This document shows, in pieces, positions 15,589 to 23,558 of a stretch of 53,502 bases of DNA (position 1 is its first letter; the number at the start of each line of letters is the position of its first letter). The translations under genes were made by a program, and so were the position numbers. The stretch is from assembly GCA_031276815.1 (NCBI GenBank), contig JAISMJ010000101.1:1-53502 (forward strand), in the 5' to 3' direction. This DNA is from Treponema sp. Its GTDB lineage: Bacteria; Spirochaetota; Spirochaetia; Treponematales; Breznakiellaceae. A model generated the notes under the pieces. It was not told where the DNA came from. It did not search any database and worked only from the letters and a program-made list of their open reading frames with translations.

Positions 15589-17355
15589 CTATTTCGCCTT
15601 TTCTTCATTAAATAACGATTGCAACTCCGTAAAGGTTTCGGCGGGCGCCCATTGCGTCATACCTGATTTCCATACAAGGGTGTTTTTTGTCAACTGCCCT
15701 GACTGCACCTTTTGTTTGAGTTCTTCAATGATAAAAGGACCGGTTGAAAAACCGTTTACGGCAATGTGATACCGGTCCGGCGTTACCGGCTGCGGAGCGG
15801 CTTCCTGCGCCGTTTGAGATGTCGCAGCCGCCGGCGTAGCAGCCGAAGCGGTAAACAGGAAGCTAAGTTCCGGTATCGTACTTATAGGCGCCCATTGGGG
15901 CATATCTTCTTTCCATACTAACGCGCTTTGGTTTATCTGTCCGCTTTGAAATTTTTGTCTAACTTCGTCTGTAGTGAATGGTCCGTCAGGATAGCCGTTC
16001 ACCGCAATATAGTACGATTTGGGGGACTGCGCCGCTTGAGGCGGCGGGGGCGGCGGTATAACCGGAAATATGCCCGTTAATTCCGGTATGGTTTCTGCCG
16101 CTGCCCATTGCCGCATCCCTTCCTTCCATACGAGGCTGCTGCGGATGATCTGTCTTTTCTCTATTTGTTGCGTGATATTGTCAATGGACAGCGGTCCGGA
16201 TGGCTGTCCGTCTACTATAATGAAGAATTTATCGGCGGGGGAGTCTGCCGCCGGCTCCTGCGCTTTTGCGGTCTGCGGAATTAACGCGGCGATTTCGGGT
16301 ACGGCGCTTGCGACAACCCATTGAAAAGCGCCTTCCTTCCAGATCAATGTTTCTTTGGTCAACCGCCCGTTCTCGATGAATGGTTTAAGTTCTTCTAGTG
16401 TATAAGGACCGGACGAAATGCCATTGAGCGCCACATTGTACTGGGGCTGTGTTTGAGCGATGTTTGGAGGCGCTGAAACCGTTTGAAAGAGAGACGCGAG
16501 TTCCTGTATATTTCCGGCAGCTTCCCATTGCTGCATGCCTTCTTTCCACACAAGAGTTTGCTTGGATAACTGTTCCGTTTGTACTATGTGTAAGAGTTCG
16601 TTCATATCAAACGGACCCGCCGGCTGATCCCCTATGGCGACATGGTATCGTGGCGTGGCTTGTTGTACGCCGGACGCCGCTTCCCCTTGCTCACCGGACT
16701 GAAGCTGCTGTACTTGAGAGACCTCTACAGCCGCTTGAGCCGGTTCCGCTCCGGAGCGGGATGCGGTCTCACGTCCGGAAATCACGTCTTTTCGGACGTT
16801 CACAGGATACCAGTCCATACCCGCGTCTATCACCTCTATAAATATCATGTTATCCTGTGGATGCGTTACAACGGTCGTTCCTGTTATTGTATTATTTTCC
16901 AGAGTAATCGGCACGAGCTTTGTTGTTGATACATTTTCTTTTGTATGTTCCACAGCTTTCCATGTGTTGTCCCGAACATCGTACATACTCTCGGAAAAAT
17001 GCAGGACGGCTACCCCATTTTTTACGATGATTCTTTCTGATTTTCCTATATCGATCTGAGCCGCAAGCCGTCCTTTCTCTCCGGTTCCCGCTTTCATCGC
17101 GTCATCGGACTCGTACCAATCCGTAATAACCGCAAGCGGATACGGCGTTTTATTCGTATCGGCGTTGCCGCTCCATGTTATGCGTATTTCGGACTCTCCC
17201 TCGCCTGCAGAGAGTGACGTCGAGCTTACTAGCTTAGTTCCAGATATTGTCGTGGTGTTTTTTGTGGATACACAAGAAGCGTAGGTAAAAGAAACAAGAC
17301 ATATAGCGCACGCCAGCCATAAAAGAAAAGGAACTGGTCTTTTCAGAATGTTCAT
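15589..17355 (-). CDS. Lipoprotein with five C-terminal GYF_2-type repeats
   Basis: 588 aa from the ATG at 17355, which has an AGGAG site; a TTG five codons upstream overlaps the previous stop and is less likely. The signal peptide ends in a lipobox with Cys at residue 28. Residues ~30-200 are a beta-rich region of unknown type. From about residue 235 to the end, five ~55-residue repeats follow the GYF_2/DUF4339 pattern: Y-x-I-A-V-x-G, GPF, L, a stretch ending in T-L-V-W-K-x-G-M-x-Q-W, then E-L-x-x-L-F. Pro/Ala/Gln linkers join them. Such domains usually mediate protein contacts. It should be tethered in the envelope. It is the last gene of a minus-strand cluster. Confidence 0.82.
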   Translation of the reverse strand: MNILKRPVPFLLWLACAICLVSFTYASCVSTKNTTTISGTKLVSSTSLSAGEGESEIRITWSGNADTNKTPYPLAVITDWYESDDAMKAGTGEKGRLAAQIDIGKSERIIVKNGVAVLHFSESMYDVRDNTWKAVEHTKENVSTTKLVPITLENNTITGTTVVTHPQDNMIFIEVIDAGMDWYPVNVRKDVISGRETASRSGAEPAQAAVEVSQVQQLQSGEQGEAASGVQQATPRYHVAIGDQPAGPFDMNELLHIVQTEQLSKQTLVWKEGMQQWEAAGNIQELASLFQTVSAPPNIAQTQPQYNVALNGISSGPYTLEELKPFIENGRLTKETLIWKEGAFQWVVASAVPEIAALIPQTAKAQEPAADSPADKFFIIVDGQPSGPLSIDNITQQIEKRQIIRSSLVWKEGMRQWAAAETIPELTGIFPVIPPPPPPQAAQSPKSYYIAVNGYPDGPFTTDEVRQKFQSGQINQSALVWKEDMPQWAPISTIPELSFLFTASAATPAAATSQTAQEAAPQPVTPDRYHIAVNGFSTGPFIIEELKQKVQSGQLTKNTLVWKSGMTQWAPAETFTELQSLFNEEKAK

Positions 17356-17366
17356 ACGATTCTCCT

Positions 17367-17732
17367 TCAATGAGTCGTATCCGCTTCAATTATTGACACA
17401 ACGCTTTTTTTTGTACTAAACGTATATGAAACATGGGGTATAAAATCAAATGTAATATCAATGATTTTTTTATCTTTTTTTACAGACAATGTATGCAAGC
17501 CTGAAGGAATGGTAACTCTGGTTTCGATGTTGTTCCAATTCCATTGCACCGTATCGCCGTCTATAGCATCAATGGTTATCTGACGCGGAATGATCAAAAG
17601 AGATTGTTGCGAGTCTGGATATGAGAGATCATACGCGCCTATATTGTTGACCGTTCTACTGGCACACCTTGTAAAGAACATCATCATGGTAACGCCCATA
17701 AGAAAAAAGAAAAACGACCTCTGTTTTTTCAT
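17367..17732 (-). CDS. Small lipoprotein of unknown function
   Basis: 121 aa. The hydrophobic N-terminus MKKQRSFFFFLMGVTMMMFF runs into a lipobox-like FTRC at residues 20-23, so it is probably a lipoprotein. The rest is a short beta-rich domain with no recognised motif (QITIDAIDGDTVQWNW, VTIPSGLHTLSVKKD). The latter stretch resembles the small beta modules that report a cell-surface load or bind a polymer, but I cannot name a family. The start overlaps the preceding stop by four bases, and the next gene starts 11 bases after its stop, so it belongs to the same transcript and may pair with the GYF-repeat lipoprotein. Confidence 0.75.
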   Translation of the reverse strand: MKKQRSFFFFLMGVTMMMFFTRCASRTVNNIGAYDLSYPDSQQSLLIIPRQITIDAIDGDTVQWNWNNIETRVTIPSGLHTLSVKKDKKIIDITFDFIPHVSYTFSTKKSVVSIIEADTTH

Positions 17733-18187
17733 ACTATCCTCTTCAAAGAAATTGTTACCATTCTATCAAAATTATCAGCAAAGGTTTTGAGTTCTTTCTT
17801 CCCATACTGTGCAATACGTTTTATACCAAGCCCGTTTCTGGCAAGCGTCATCATAAAATTCCGCATGGAAAGTTGCTGTCCAATGTTTTCACTGGTGTAG
17901 GTTCTACCGCGGTCATCCAGCACCGCAATACCACGTTCAACGAGCCGTGCGGCGAGTGGAATATCGCGCGTTATGGCGAGATCGCCTTGTCGCGCCAGTT
18001 CCACAATTCGGTCGTCTGCAGCATCGTCTCCGCGTGGACACACTTCCATGACGGCATAATCGCCTTTGATGTCCGATATCCGTCTATTTGCCGCAAATAC
18101 CGCCTCTATCTGCCGCCTTTTCGCAGCTCTCAGTACCAATTCCCGTACAACTTTGGGGCAGGAATCCGCATCCACAAAAATTTTCAT
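17729..18187 (-). CDS. YaiI/YqxD family protein (DUF188)
   Basis: 152 aa, normal for the family. It starts MKIFVDADSCPKVVRELVLRAA, a hallmark of the family, with conserved VCPRGDDAADDRIVELA and DLAITRDIPLAARLVERG blocks that supply clustered Asp residues. The fold is considered PIN-like, suggesting a metal-dependent nuclease, but the biochemical role of the family is not settled. It lies downstream of manA after a 49-base gap and overlaps the next lipoprotein start by four bases. The ribosome-binding site is weak (AACTAAAAG). Confidence 0.88.
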   Translation of the reverse strand: MKIFVDADSCPKVVRELVLRAAKRRQIEAVFAANRRISDIKGDYAVMEVCPRGDDAADDRIVELARQGDLAITRDIPLAARLVERGIAVLDDRGRTYTSENIGQQLSMRNFMMTLARNGLGIKRIAQYGKKELKTFADNFDRMVTISLKRIV

Positions 18188-18236
18188 CTTTTAGTTTCCG
18201 TTGAAGCGTTTTACAAGATATTTAATGGGAACTATA

Positions 18237-19412
18237 TCACATAAAACCAATTCCTGCAATATACAACGTAAAATTTCCGATTAGAGAGAGTCTTCCCGCG
18301 TTTCCGGCGGCAATAAAGGCGCTTTCTCCTTGTTTCAACCTTTCCCTGCTTTTCTCATTGTCTTCTTCATCTAAAGAAACAACCGCGACTTCACCGCGTG
18401 TAACAATAATGATTGCGGGTCCGTCTTCCATCCACGTACCGGAATATTTCATAACAGACAGCGAAAATTCTTTGCATGTTACAGGATATTTTGACGGATT
18501 AGGACGCAGAATCTTTGGCTTAAATGCTGAAAAGGTAAGGATATGAAACAATTCCCGCTGATCGATATACTTTGATGTGAGACCTCCACGCAGTACATTA
18601 TCCGAATTTGCCATAAGTTCCACTCCAAGCCCATGAAGGTACGCGTGTAGTATTCCGGCGGGCAGGAATACGGCATCGCCTTTTTCAAGAAACATAAGGT
18701 TTAGATACAAAGGTGAAAGCACTGCCGGATCCGACGGGTACTCTTCCGCAAAAGAAGCTACTGTTTCCCAAACGTCACGGTATTGGGAGTACTGTTCATT
18801 GAGTCGTTCTTTTTGTGTCACGGCATACTCGTGTATGCGTTGCGTGATGATGGAAGGAAGGGCAAATAACACGTGTAAAAACTTTTTAAGCCCCGCATCA
18901 AGCGCCGATTTCAAATCGACGAGGTCTTCCATGCCGAAGGCGTCAAGCAAAGCGCGGATTTCACCGGTTTCCCGAAAACCCGCCATTGCCTTAAAGGGCG
19001 TGAGCGCACACATAATTTCCGGTTTGTGATTAGTGTCTTTGTAATTTCGATTAGGTGCGGTAAGCGGGATTCCGGCGCGGTTTTCCCATTCAAAACCCGC
19101 TTGCGCCTGTGTAAGGCTGGGATGGGCTTGTATGGAAAGCGGCTTGTCTGCGGCAAGTACTTTGAACAAGAAGGGTAGAGTGGCATTACCTTTGCCGAGA
19201 TACCGTTCTGTATCTTGTTCAATAAGCTCTGCAAGGCTTATTATTTTTCCTTCATATTCAATGTGAGACGGTCCTTCTCTATGAACGCCCATCCATAATT
19301 CGGCGAAGGGCTTTTTATCGGGATTGTTTTCTCCTAGTAATTCAGGAATCCAATTGGGGGAACCCCAGATATAGTGTTTTACCTGATTTTTAAGCTTAAA
19401 GACCGGAAACAT
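18237..19412 (-). CDS. manA: Mannose-6-phosphate isomerase, class I
   Basis: Zn-dependent isomerase interconverting mannose 6-phosphate and fructose 6-phosphate, 391 aa. Visible are FKLKNQVKHYIWGSPNWIPELLG at the N-terminus, the metal-site motifs LSIQAHPSLTQAQAGFEWEN and NHKPEIMCALTPFKAMAGFRE, and GDAVFLPAGILHAYLHGLGVELMANSDNVLRGGLTSKYID. It provides mannose units for glycan precursors or mannose use. The ATG is two bases after the zapA stop, with GGGG as ribosome-binding site, so it is coupled to the cell-division genes upstream. Confidence 0.95.
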   Translation of the reverse strand: MFPVFKLKNQVKHYIWGSPNWIPELLGENNPDKKPFAELWMGVHREGPSHIEYEGKIISLAELIEQDTERYLGKGNATLPFLFKVLAADKPLSIQAHPSLTQAQAGFEWENRAGIPLTAPNRNYKDTNHKPEIMCALTPFKAMAGFRETGEIRALLDAFGMEDLVDLKSALDAGLKKFLHVLFALPSIITQRIHEYAVTQKERLNEQYSQYRDVWETVASFAEEYPSDPAVLSPLYLNLMFLEKGDAVFLPAGILHAYLHGLGVELMANSDNVLRGGLTSKYIDQRELFHILTFSAFKPKILRPNPSKYPVTCKEFSLSVMKYSGTWMEDGPAIIIVTRGEVAVVSLDEEDNEKSRERLKQGESAFIAAGNAGRLSLIGNFTLYIAGIGFM

Positions 19413-19414
19413 TA

Positions 19415-19729
19415 TTATGCCCCGTTTTCTAGTATTTCATCCATACATTTGATTAAATGACGAGTTATTTTTTCAGTTTCTTGCTCTTCATGGATGATGA
19501 GTTCCTGTTCTGCTGCATGCCGATCGCATACTCTCAGATATTTATCGTACGCAAGAAAACCAGTTAAAATAGCTATTTTAAGCGGGTCTTTGAGACCCGT
19601 TGAATTTTGGGTTTCCTCAACCGCTAATTGGTAACGTTCCAGTAAACGGTTGAGGTATTCAGAATCTTCCTCCGCTGCAATGGAAAGCGAGGTTCCCAAT
19701 ACTTCAATACGGAGATTGGTTTTTGTCAT
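19415..19729 (-). CDS. zapA: Cell-division protein ZapA
   Basis: ZapA stabilises FtsZ polymers at the division site. The chosen start is the ATG at 19729 (104 aa), because the ZapA domain begins there (TNLRIEVLGTSLSIAAEEDSEYLNRLLERY) and it falls four bases after the stop of the upstream gene; an upstream in-frame ATG at 19777 would lengthen the protein without adding family sequence. A helical C-terminal half (QTENSTGL-like region, then ILTGFLAYDKYLRV and a charged helix) fits the ZapA tetramer coiled coil. The ribosome-binding site is weak. It sits between a coiled-coil protein and manA. Confidence 0.82.
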   Translation of the reverse strand: MTKTNLRIEVLGTSLSIAAEEDSEYLNRLLERYQLAVEETQNSTGLKDPLKIAILTGFLAYDKYLRVCDRHAAEQELIIHEEQETEKITRHLIKCMDEILENGA

Positions 19730-19733
19730 GTCT

Positions 19734-20150
19734 TCACGGATGGTAATAGACGTTATTACCTTGATATCCCTGCTCATGGAATATATCACTGTTATTGAAA
19801 GAAGAGTGAACAGGGGGATTCTGAACAGACTGTTCATGCTGTGCTGTAGGTACCGGAGCGACATCCGTATGCTGCTCTACAGCCGTACTTTTGCTTTCTA
19901 AAGAATCTTCAACTTGATTGAGCCTATTCAGCACCGAAAGTATGCCGCTCTCAATACTCTGTTGATCTTCTTTGTAGCTAAGTATTGAAAACTCAAGTTC
20001 GTTTACCTGATTTTGAAACGTATCAATTTTTTTCTTGAGCTGCTTGTTTTCTTCCTTAAGCGCCGCATTGGCTCCTGTGAGTTGTTTTACCATCTCCACA
20101 GCTTTGGCAACCTTCGACTCCAATAATTTTATATTCTCAATCGTTGCCAT
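19734..20150 (-). CDS. Coiled-coil protein upstream of zapA (ZapB-like in position and shape)
   Basis: 138 aa. Residues ~5-90 form a continuous coiled coil (KLLESKVAKAVEMVKQLTGANAALKEENKQLKKK) followed by a disordered Pro/His/Gln/Asn-rich tail. In other bacteria small coiled-coil proteins such as ZapB link ZapA to other partners; the gene order here, directly before zapA and after rplT, suggests a division role, but no specific family motif proves it. Its start is one base after the rplT stop region, so it is translated from the ribosomal-protein transcript. Confidence 0.75.
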   Translation of the reverse strand: MATIENIKLLESKVAKAVEMVKQLTGANAALKEENKQLKKKIDTFQNQVNELEFSILSYKEDQQSIESGILSVLNRLNQVEDSLESKSTAVEQHTDVAPVPTAQHEQSVQNPPVHSSFNNSDIFHEQGYQGNNVYYHP

Positions 20151-20151
20151 A

Positions 20152-20511
20152 TTACGCCCCCAAGGCGGCTTTCGCCTTTTCCGTAACAGCCTTAAAAGCT
20201 ACGACATCTTCAAGTGCGAGATTCGCAAGCGCCTTGCGGTTGATGACAATGCCGGATTTATGAAGCCCTTCTATAAGACGGGAATAACTGATACCCTCAT
20301 CGCGGCATGCCGCATTAATACGTATAATCCAAATCCGGCGAAAATCACCTTTTCGATCTTTTCTATCACGGTATGCGTAAGAAAGACCTTTCGTAACAGC
20401 GTCTTTTGCGGTTTTGAAATTCGAATGTCGTCTTCCCCAATACCCTTTTGCGAGTTTTAATATCTTTTTACGGTGATTCTTTCGCTTCGTACCATCTACT
20501 GCTCTCGGCAT
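20152..20511 (-). CDS. rplT: 50S ribosomal protein L20
   Basis: 119 aa, standard length; binds 23S rRNA early in 50S assembly. The sequence MPRAVDGTKRKNHRKKILKLAKGYWGRRHSNFKTAKDAVTKGL is typical, with YAYRDRKDRKGDFRRIWIIRINAACR following. In many bacteria L20 represses its own operon by binding the leader; a structured leader is present before infC here. Order infC-rpmI-rplT is the usual one. Confidence 0.98.
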   Translation of the reverse strand: MPRAVDGTKRKNHRKKILKLAKGYWGRRHSNFKTAKDAVTKGLSYAYRDRKDRKGDFRRIWIIRINAACRDEGISYSRLIEGLHKSGIVINRKALANLALEDVVAFKAVTEKAKAALGA

Positions 20512-20533
20512 TTTCTCTCCTTAACCTCTTTGT

Positions 20534-20734
20534 TTACCCGTTGGGTAGAAGCTGTTTTTTAATAACAGCAACATTATCATGCGACAAGATACCGATATGG
20601 CGGAGATTCCGCTTCCGTTTAGTCGATTTCTTGGTTAAAATATGACGAAGGTTTTGTTTTTTGTACTTAACCTTGCCTGTTCCAGTAAAAGAAAATCGTT
20701 TTGCTGCGCTCTTCTTTGTCTTCATTTTCGGCAT
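20534..20734 (-). CDS. rpmI: 50S ribosomal protein L35
   Basis: 66 aa, normal length, very basic. The sequence [33 protein letters not shown] with a following [12 protein letters not shown] is the L35 signature. Lies between infC and rplT with short gaps on both sides. Confidence 0.98.
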   Translation of the reverse strand: MPKMKTKKSAAKRFSFTGTGKVKYKKQNLRHILTKKSTKRKRNLRHIGILSHDNVAVIKKQLLPNG

Positions 20735-20747
20735 ACTGCTATCCTTA

Positions 20748-21266
20748 TTATTTTTTAGCCTTCGGGCTTAGTATCATAGACATGTTTCGCCCCTCCATTG
20801 CCGGAGGTTTGTCCATTATATATTCGCCTTCAATGCGTTTTAGCATATCGTTCATAACGCCAAACCCCAATTCCGTATGGGCAAGCTCCCTGCCGCGGAA
20901 TCTGATAGTAACTTTAACTTTATTACCTTCCGCAAGAAATTCTTTAACATGCTTTGATTTGAATTCCATGTCATGATCGTCGATCTTAGGCTGCATACGA
21001 ATTTCTTTTAATTTTAGCAATTTTTGCTTTTTCTTTGAATCGCGAACTTTTTTTTCGTTTTCAAATTTAAACTTACCGTAATCAAGAATTTTTACTACGG
21101 GCGGAACAGCATGAGGCGCAATTTCCACAAGATCAAGCCCTGTGGAGCGAGCAATCTCAAGCGCCGACTGGGTCGGCATGATTCCTTGTTGCTCTCCCTC
21201 GTCTCGAATGAGACGAACTTCCCTTACCCTGATTTGTTCGTTGATCCGTAAATCTTTTTCTGACAC
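20748..21266 (-). CDS. infC: Translation initiation factor IF-3
   Basis: 172 aa. It begins at a GTG (21266) behind a GGAAG site; unusual IF-3 start codons are part of autoregulation in some bacteria, where AUU is used. N-domain: [32 protein letters not shown]; linker [36 protein letters not shown]-domain [23 protein letters not shown]-3 binds the 30S subunit, checks start-codon pairing and blocks early 50S joining. It is relevant here because many genes in the window appear to use leaderless mRNAs, whose initiation is known to be sensitive to IF-3. A tRNA-Glu and a structured spacer lie upstream. Confidence 0.97.
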   Translation of the reverse strand: MSEKDLRINEQIRVREVRLIRDEGEQQGIMPTQSALEIARSTGLDLVEIAPHAVPPVVKILDYGKFKFENEKKVRDSKKKQKLLKLKEIRMQPKIDDHDMEFKSKHVKEFLAEGNKVKVTIRFRGRELAHTELGFGVMNDMLKRIEGEYIMDKPPAMEGRNMSMILSPKAKK

Positions 21267-21298
21267 TGCACTTCCTTAAGGTGTTTACATGTATTAGC

Positions 21299-21341
21299 CT
21301 GCGCGTTACACCGGTACTGCCACCGCTCAAGTACCGCGCAG
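21299..21341 (-). promoter_or_regulatory. Structured spacer between tRNA-Glu and infC
   Basis: CTGCGC (21299-21304) pairs with GCGCAG (21336-21341), and inside it GGTACT (21313-21318) pairs with AGTACC (21330-21335), leaving an eight-base bulge on one side. It could be the L20 autoregulatory leader or a tRNA-processing site; no consensus was checked. Confidence 0.5.
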
Positions 21342-21344
21342 TTA

Positions 21345-21416
21345 TATCTCCTAGGGGAGTCGAACCCCTGTTGTCGGGATGAAAACCCGATGTCCTGACC
21401 GCTAGACGAAGGAGAC
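21345..21416 (-). tRNA. tRNA-Glu (anticodon TTC)
   Basis: 72 nt. Starts GTCTCCT, which pairs with AGGAGAT at the 3' end (one G-U pair at the end of the stem); anticodon loop TTTTCAT gives TTC; T-loop GTTCGACTC. No encoded CCA. It lies 78 bases upstream of infC in the same direction, so the two may share a transcript. Confidence 0.93.
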
Positions 21417-21780
21417 TTTCATTATAATAAACATCAAACTCCATTGTTTTACATTATATCTATAAATAAGCTACCCAGAACACTTACCGCTACGAGCTTT
21501 TTGTTCCACAGACTACAGTTAGTATTGTATAGAACAAATTATAACACTCCAATGGAGTTAGTCTCTGCAAGAATTATAAGTTCTTCTTTGGAGTATACTT
21601 AAGATTTATAGTTCTTGCCAATCATTATTTCTCATAGTGTTGTTACATATCTTTATCATTGTGCCTTATTTCCCAACTTAAAGACTCGAATTTACATCAA
21701 TGACTTGTAATCTACCTGATTTTCTATTTTGTGTCAAGTAGGTTATTGATAAATAATCATGTTTTTTCTTAGAGGAGTGT
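21417..21780. other. Gene-free A+T-rich stretch with an inverted repeat
   Basis: No gene seen. GCAAGAATTATAA at 21567-21579 is mirrored by TTATAGTTCTTGC at 21606-21618, and ACTCCA/TGGAGT form a palindrome near 21546. Close to 21470 a motif AGCTACCC, then CGCTAC and later CACAGAC, resembles one at 15201-15270. These could be relics of a small non-coding mobile element. Confidence 0.45.
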
Positions 21781-21985
21781 TCATGCAAACAGGAAGCTAA
21801 AAAAGAAACAAGGATAAGGCATAAAGTGAGATAGATAAAGTATGGAAAACATCAGATCGAGTTTGTCATAGCGGGTGGTTTTTCCCCTGAAAATCTTTAA
21901 CCAGCGACACAATCGTTCTTCTCATTCCGTCGCTTGTACGCTCTTTTATTATAGACCACGGATTTCTTCGGTGGAAATATTGGAC
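21781..21985 (-). pseudogene. C-terminal remnant of an IS5-type transposase
   Basis: Minus-strand reading of about 65 residues in two frames: PPKKSVVYNKRAYKRRNEKND, then after a frame change GKTTRYDKLDLMFSILYLSHF and a stop at 21781. The arrangement KRxNExE...TRYDKLD...YL is the last part of IS5-family DDE transposases, here without the N-terminal two thirds. It is a different lineage from the element at 334-1146. Confidence 0.65.
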
Positions 21986-22093
21986 TATACCCCTACTCAT
22001 TTTAGCCCTTTAGACCAATCAATCCCATACCTGCTCATAAGCACATTCCTTTTGCTTATATACCCCACGCAGTGACAGATTTGTATTTATACG

Positions 22094-22388
22094 TCAAGGG
22101 ACTATTGCGTTATATTTTACTGATTTGAGTGTTTTTAAGACTTTGGTGATACTGATTTTCAGTACGGCACTCGTCTCCCGTATGCCCATTCCCCGGATGG
22201 AGTACACGTTTGACCATGTCAACAGCCCAGAAACGGCATCTTTGATAAGTTCTTTCATGGATACCGATGAATCGGCGTTCACAACAAGTACAAAAGAGGT
22301 AATTTTGTTTGCCATGCTTTTTCCCGTTTCGGGTTATGTTCGAGTTATGGCAATGGCGAACTGTGAATTCTATGATGATTAGCATCAT
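22094..22388 (-). pseudogene. IS1-family InsA-like remnant, frameshifted
   Basis: One frame reads VRHCHNSNITRNGKKHGKQNYLFCTCC, a damaged zinc-ribbon with the NGK-x-xGKQxY spacing of IS1 InsA proteins. After a frame change near 22250 the second frame reads SIRGMGIRETSAVLKISITKVLKTLK, the helix-turn-helix part. The catalytic InsB portion is missing. It is a relic rather than a working element. Confidence 0.65.
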
Positions 22389-22695
22389 TCCATACTATAT
22401 CATCTTTTTGTGTCCCTCTTGTCTTTACCCTTCCTTCATACTTTGTAGATCACCTCCTATTTTTTATCACAATATGTCGTTACACAATTATTTCCTAATC
22501 TAATTGTAACTTTACATACGAAGCTGGAAACATATACCTGTAAATCTGGAATTTTAGCCTGTTTTAGGGTGTTTTCTCTGTTTTTTTTGCACAGCACAAA
22601 AAGCTGAAAAAATTATCAATAATTTTTGCCCTGTATTGTTCATTAATCGTATAAATTACCTTTAATAATCTACGGTACTGTGCTATCATGCTTCC
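22389..22695. other. Gene-free stretch upstream of proC
   Basis: About 300 bases of A+T-rich sequence with T-rich pyrimidine runs. No gene or repeat seen apart from the proC promoter at its end. Confidence 0.5.
22661..22689 (+). promoter_or_regulatory. proC promoter, leaderless arrangement
   Basis: Extended -10 TGCTATCAT with TATCAT at 22684-22689, preceded at 17 bp by a weak TTTAAT. Six bases separate it from the proC ATG and there is no Shine-Dalgarno sequence. Confidence 0.55.
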
Positions 22696-23502
22696 ATGAA
22701 TATGATTATTGCGTGTATAGGCAGCGGAAATATGGGTTCCGCTCTGATGAATGGCGCTATGAAAGTAGCTGCCCGCATTGGGGTTACGGATACGGATAAA
22801 GGCAAAGCGGAACGACTTGCAGAACGGATTGGTGCATGCGTGTATGGTTCAAATACAGAAGTCGTTCAGAAAGCAGATATTGTTTTTCTCGCGATAAAAC
22901 CGCAGAAGCTTCAAGTACTGCTTGAAGAAATTGCTCCAATCATAAAAAAACGGAGCGAATCCGTGTATCCGGTAACTCTTATATCAATGGCTGCTGGCTG
23001 GTCAATAGTAAGAATTCAGGGCATTGTGGGGAAAGCGCCGGTTATCCGTATCATGCCGAATATGCCGGCACTCATCGGGAAAGGAGTCATAGCCTTTACC
23101 CCCTCTCCAGAAGTATCTGATGAAACGCTTGAAGAAAGCCGGTGTATTCTTTCCCAGTCTGGCATTGTCGAGCGGCTTGAGGAGCAATATCTCAATGCGG
23201 TTACCGGTTTGTCCGGCTCCGGTCCCGCATTTGTCTATCTTTTTATTGAGGCTCTCGCAGACGGAGGTGTGCGAGCGGGACTGACGCGGGAAAAGGCGCT
23301 ATACTATGCCGCACAAACCGTCATGGGTTCCGCCGCTATGGTTCTGGAAACTGGTAAGCATCCCGCAGAACTCAAGGATATGGTTACATCTCCCGCAGGC
23401 ACAACTATTGCCGGTATCACCGTTCTGGAAAGCGGCGCATTCCGTGGCAGCGTGATAAATGCCGTACATGAGGCGTTCAAAATAGCAGAGGAGTTGGATT
23501 GA
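22696..23502 (+). CDS. proC: Pyrroline-5-carboxylate reductase
   Basis: Last step of proline synthesis: reduces 1-pyrroline-5-carboxylate to proline with NAD(P)H. 268 aa, normal length. Rossmann motif IACIGSGNMGSALMNG at the N-terminus; DIVFLAIKPQKL, VIRIMPNMPALIGKG, and the signature TGLSGSGPAFVYLFIEALADGGVRAGL followed by the C-terminal DMVTSPAGTTIAGITVLESGAFRG. Starts at the first of two ATG codons; an equally placed second ATG is two codons on. No other proline gene is nearby. Confidence 0.96.
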   Translation: MNMIIACIGSGNMGSALMNGAMKVAARIGVTDTDKGKAERLAERIGACVYGSNTEVVQKADIVFLAIKPQKLQVLLEEIAPIIKKRSESVYPVTLISMAAGWSIVRIQGIVGKAPVIRIMPNMPALIGKGVIAFTPSPEVSDETLEESRCILSQSGIVERLEEQYLNAVTGLSGSGPAFVYLFIEALADGGVRAGLTREKALYYAAQTVMGSAAMVLETGKHPAELKDMVTSPAGTTIAGITVLESGAFRGSVINAVHEAFKIAEELD

Positions 23503-23558
23503 AAGGAAGGCTTTGAGAGGCTACTTGCGAAAGACTATTCACTATGTTACAGTAAAAT

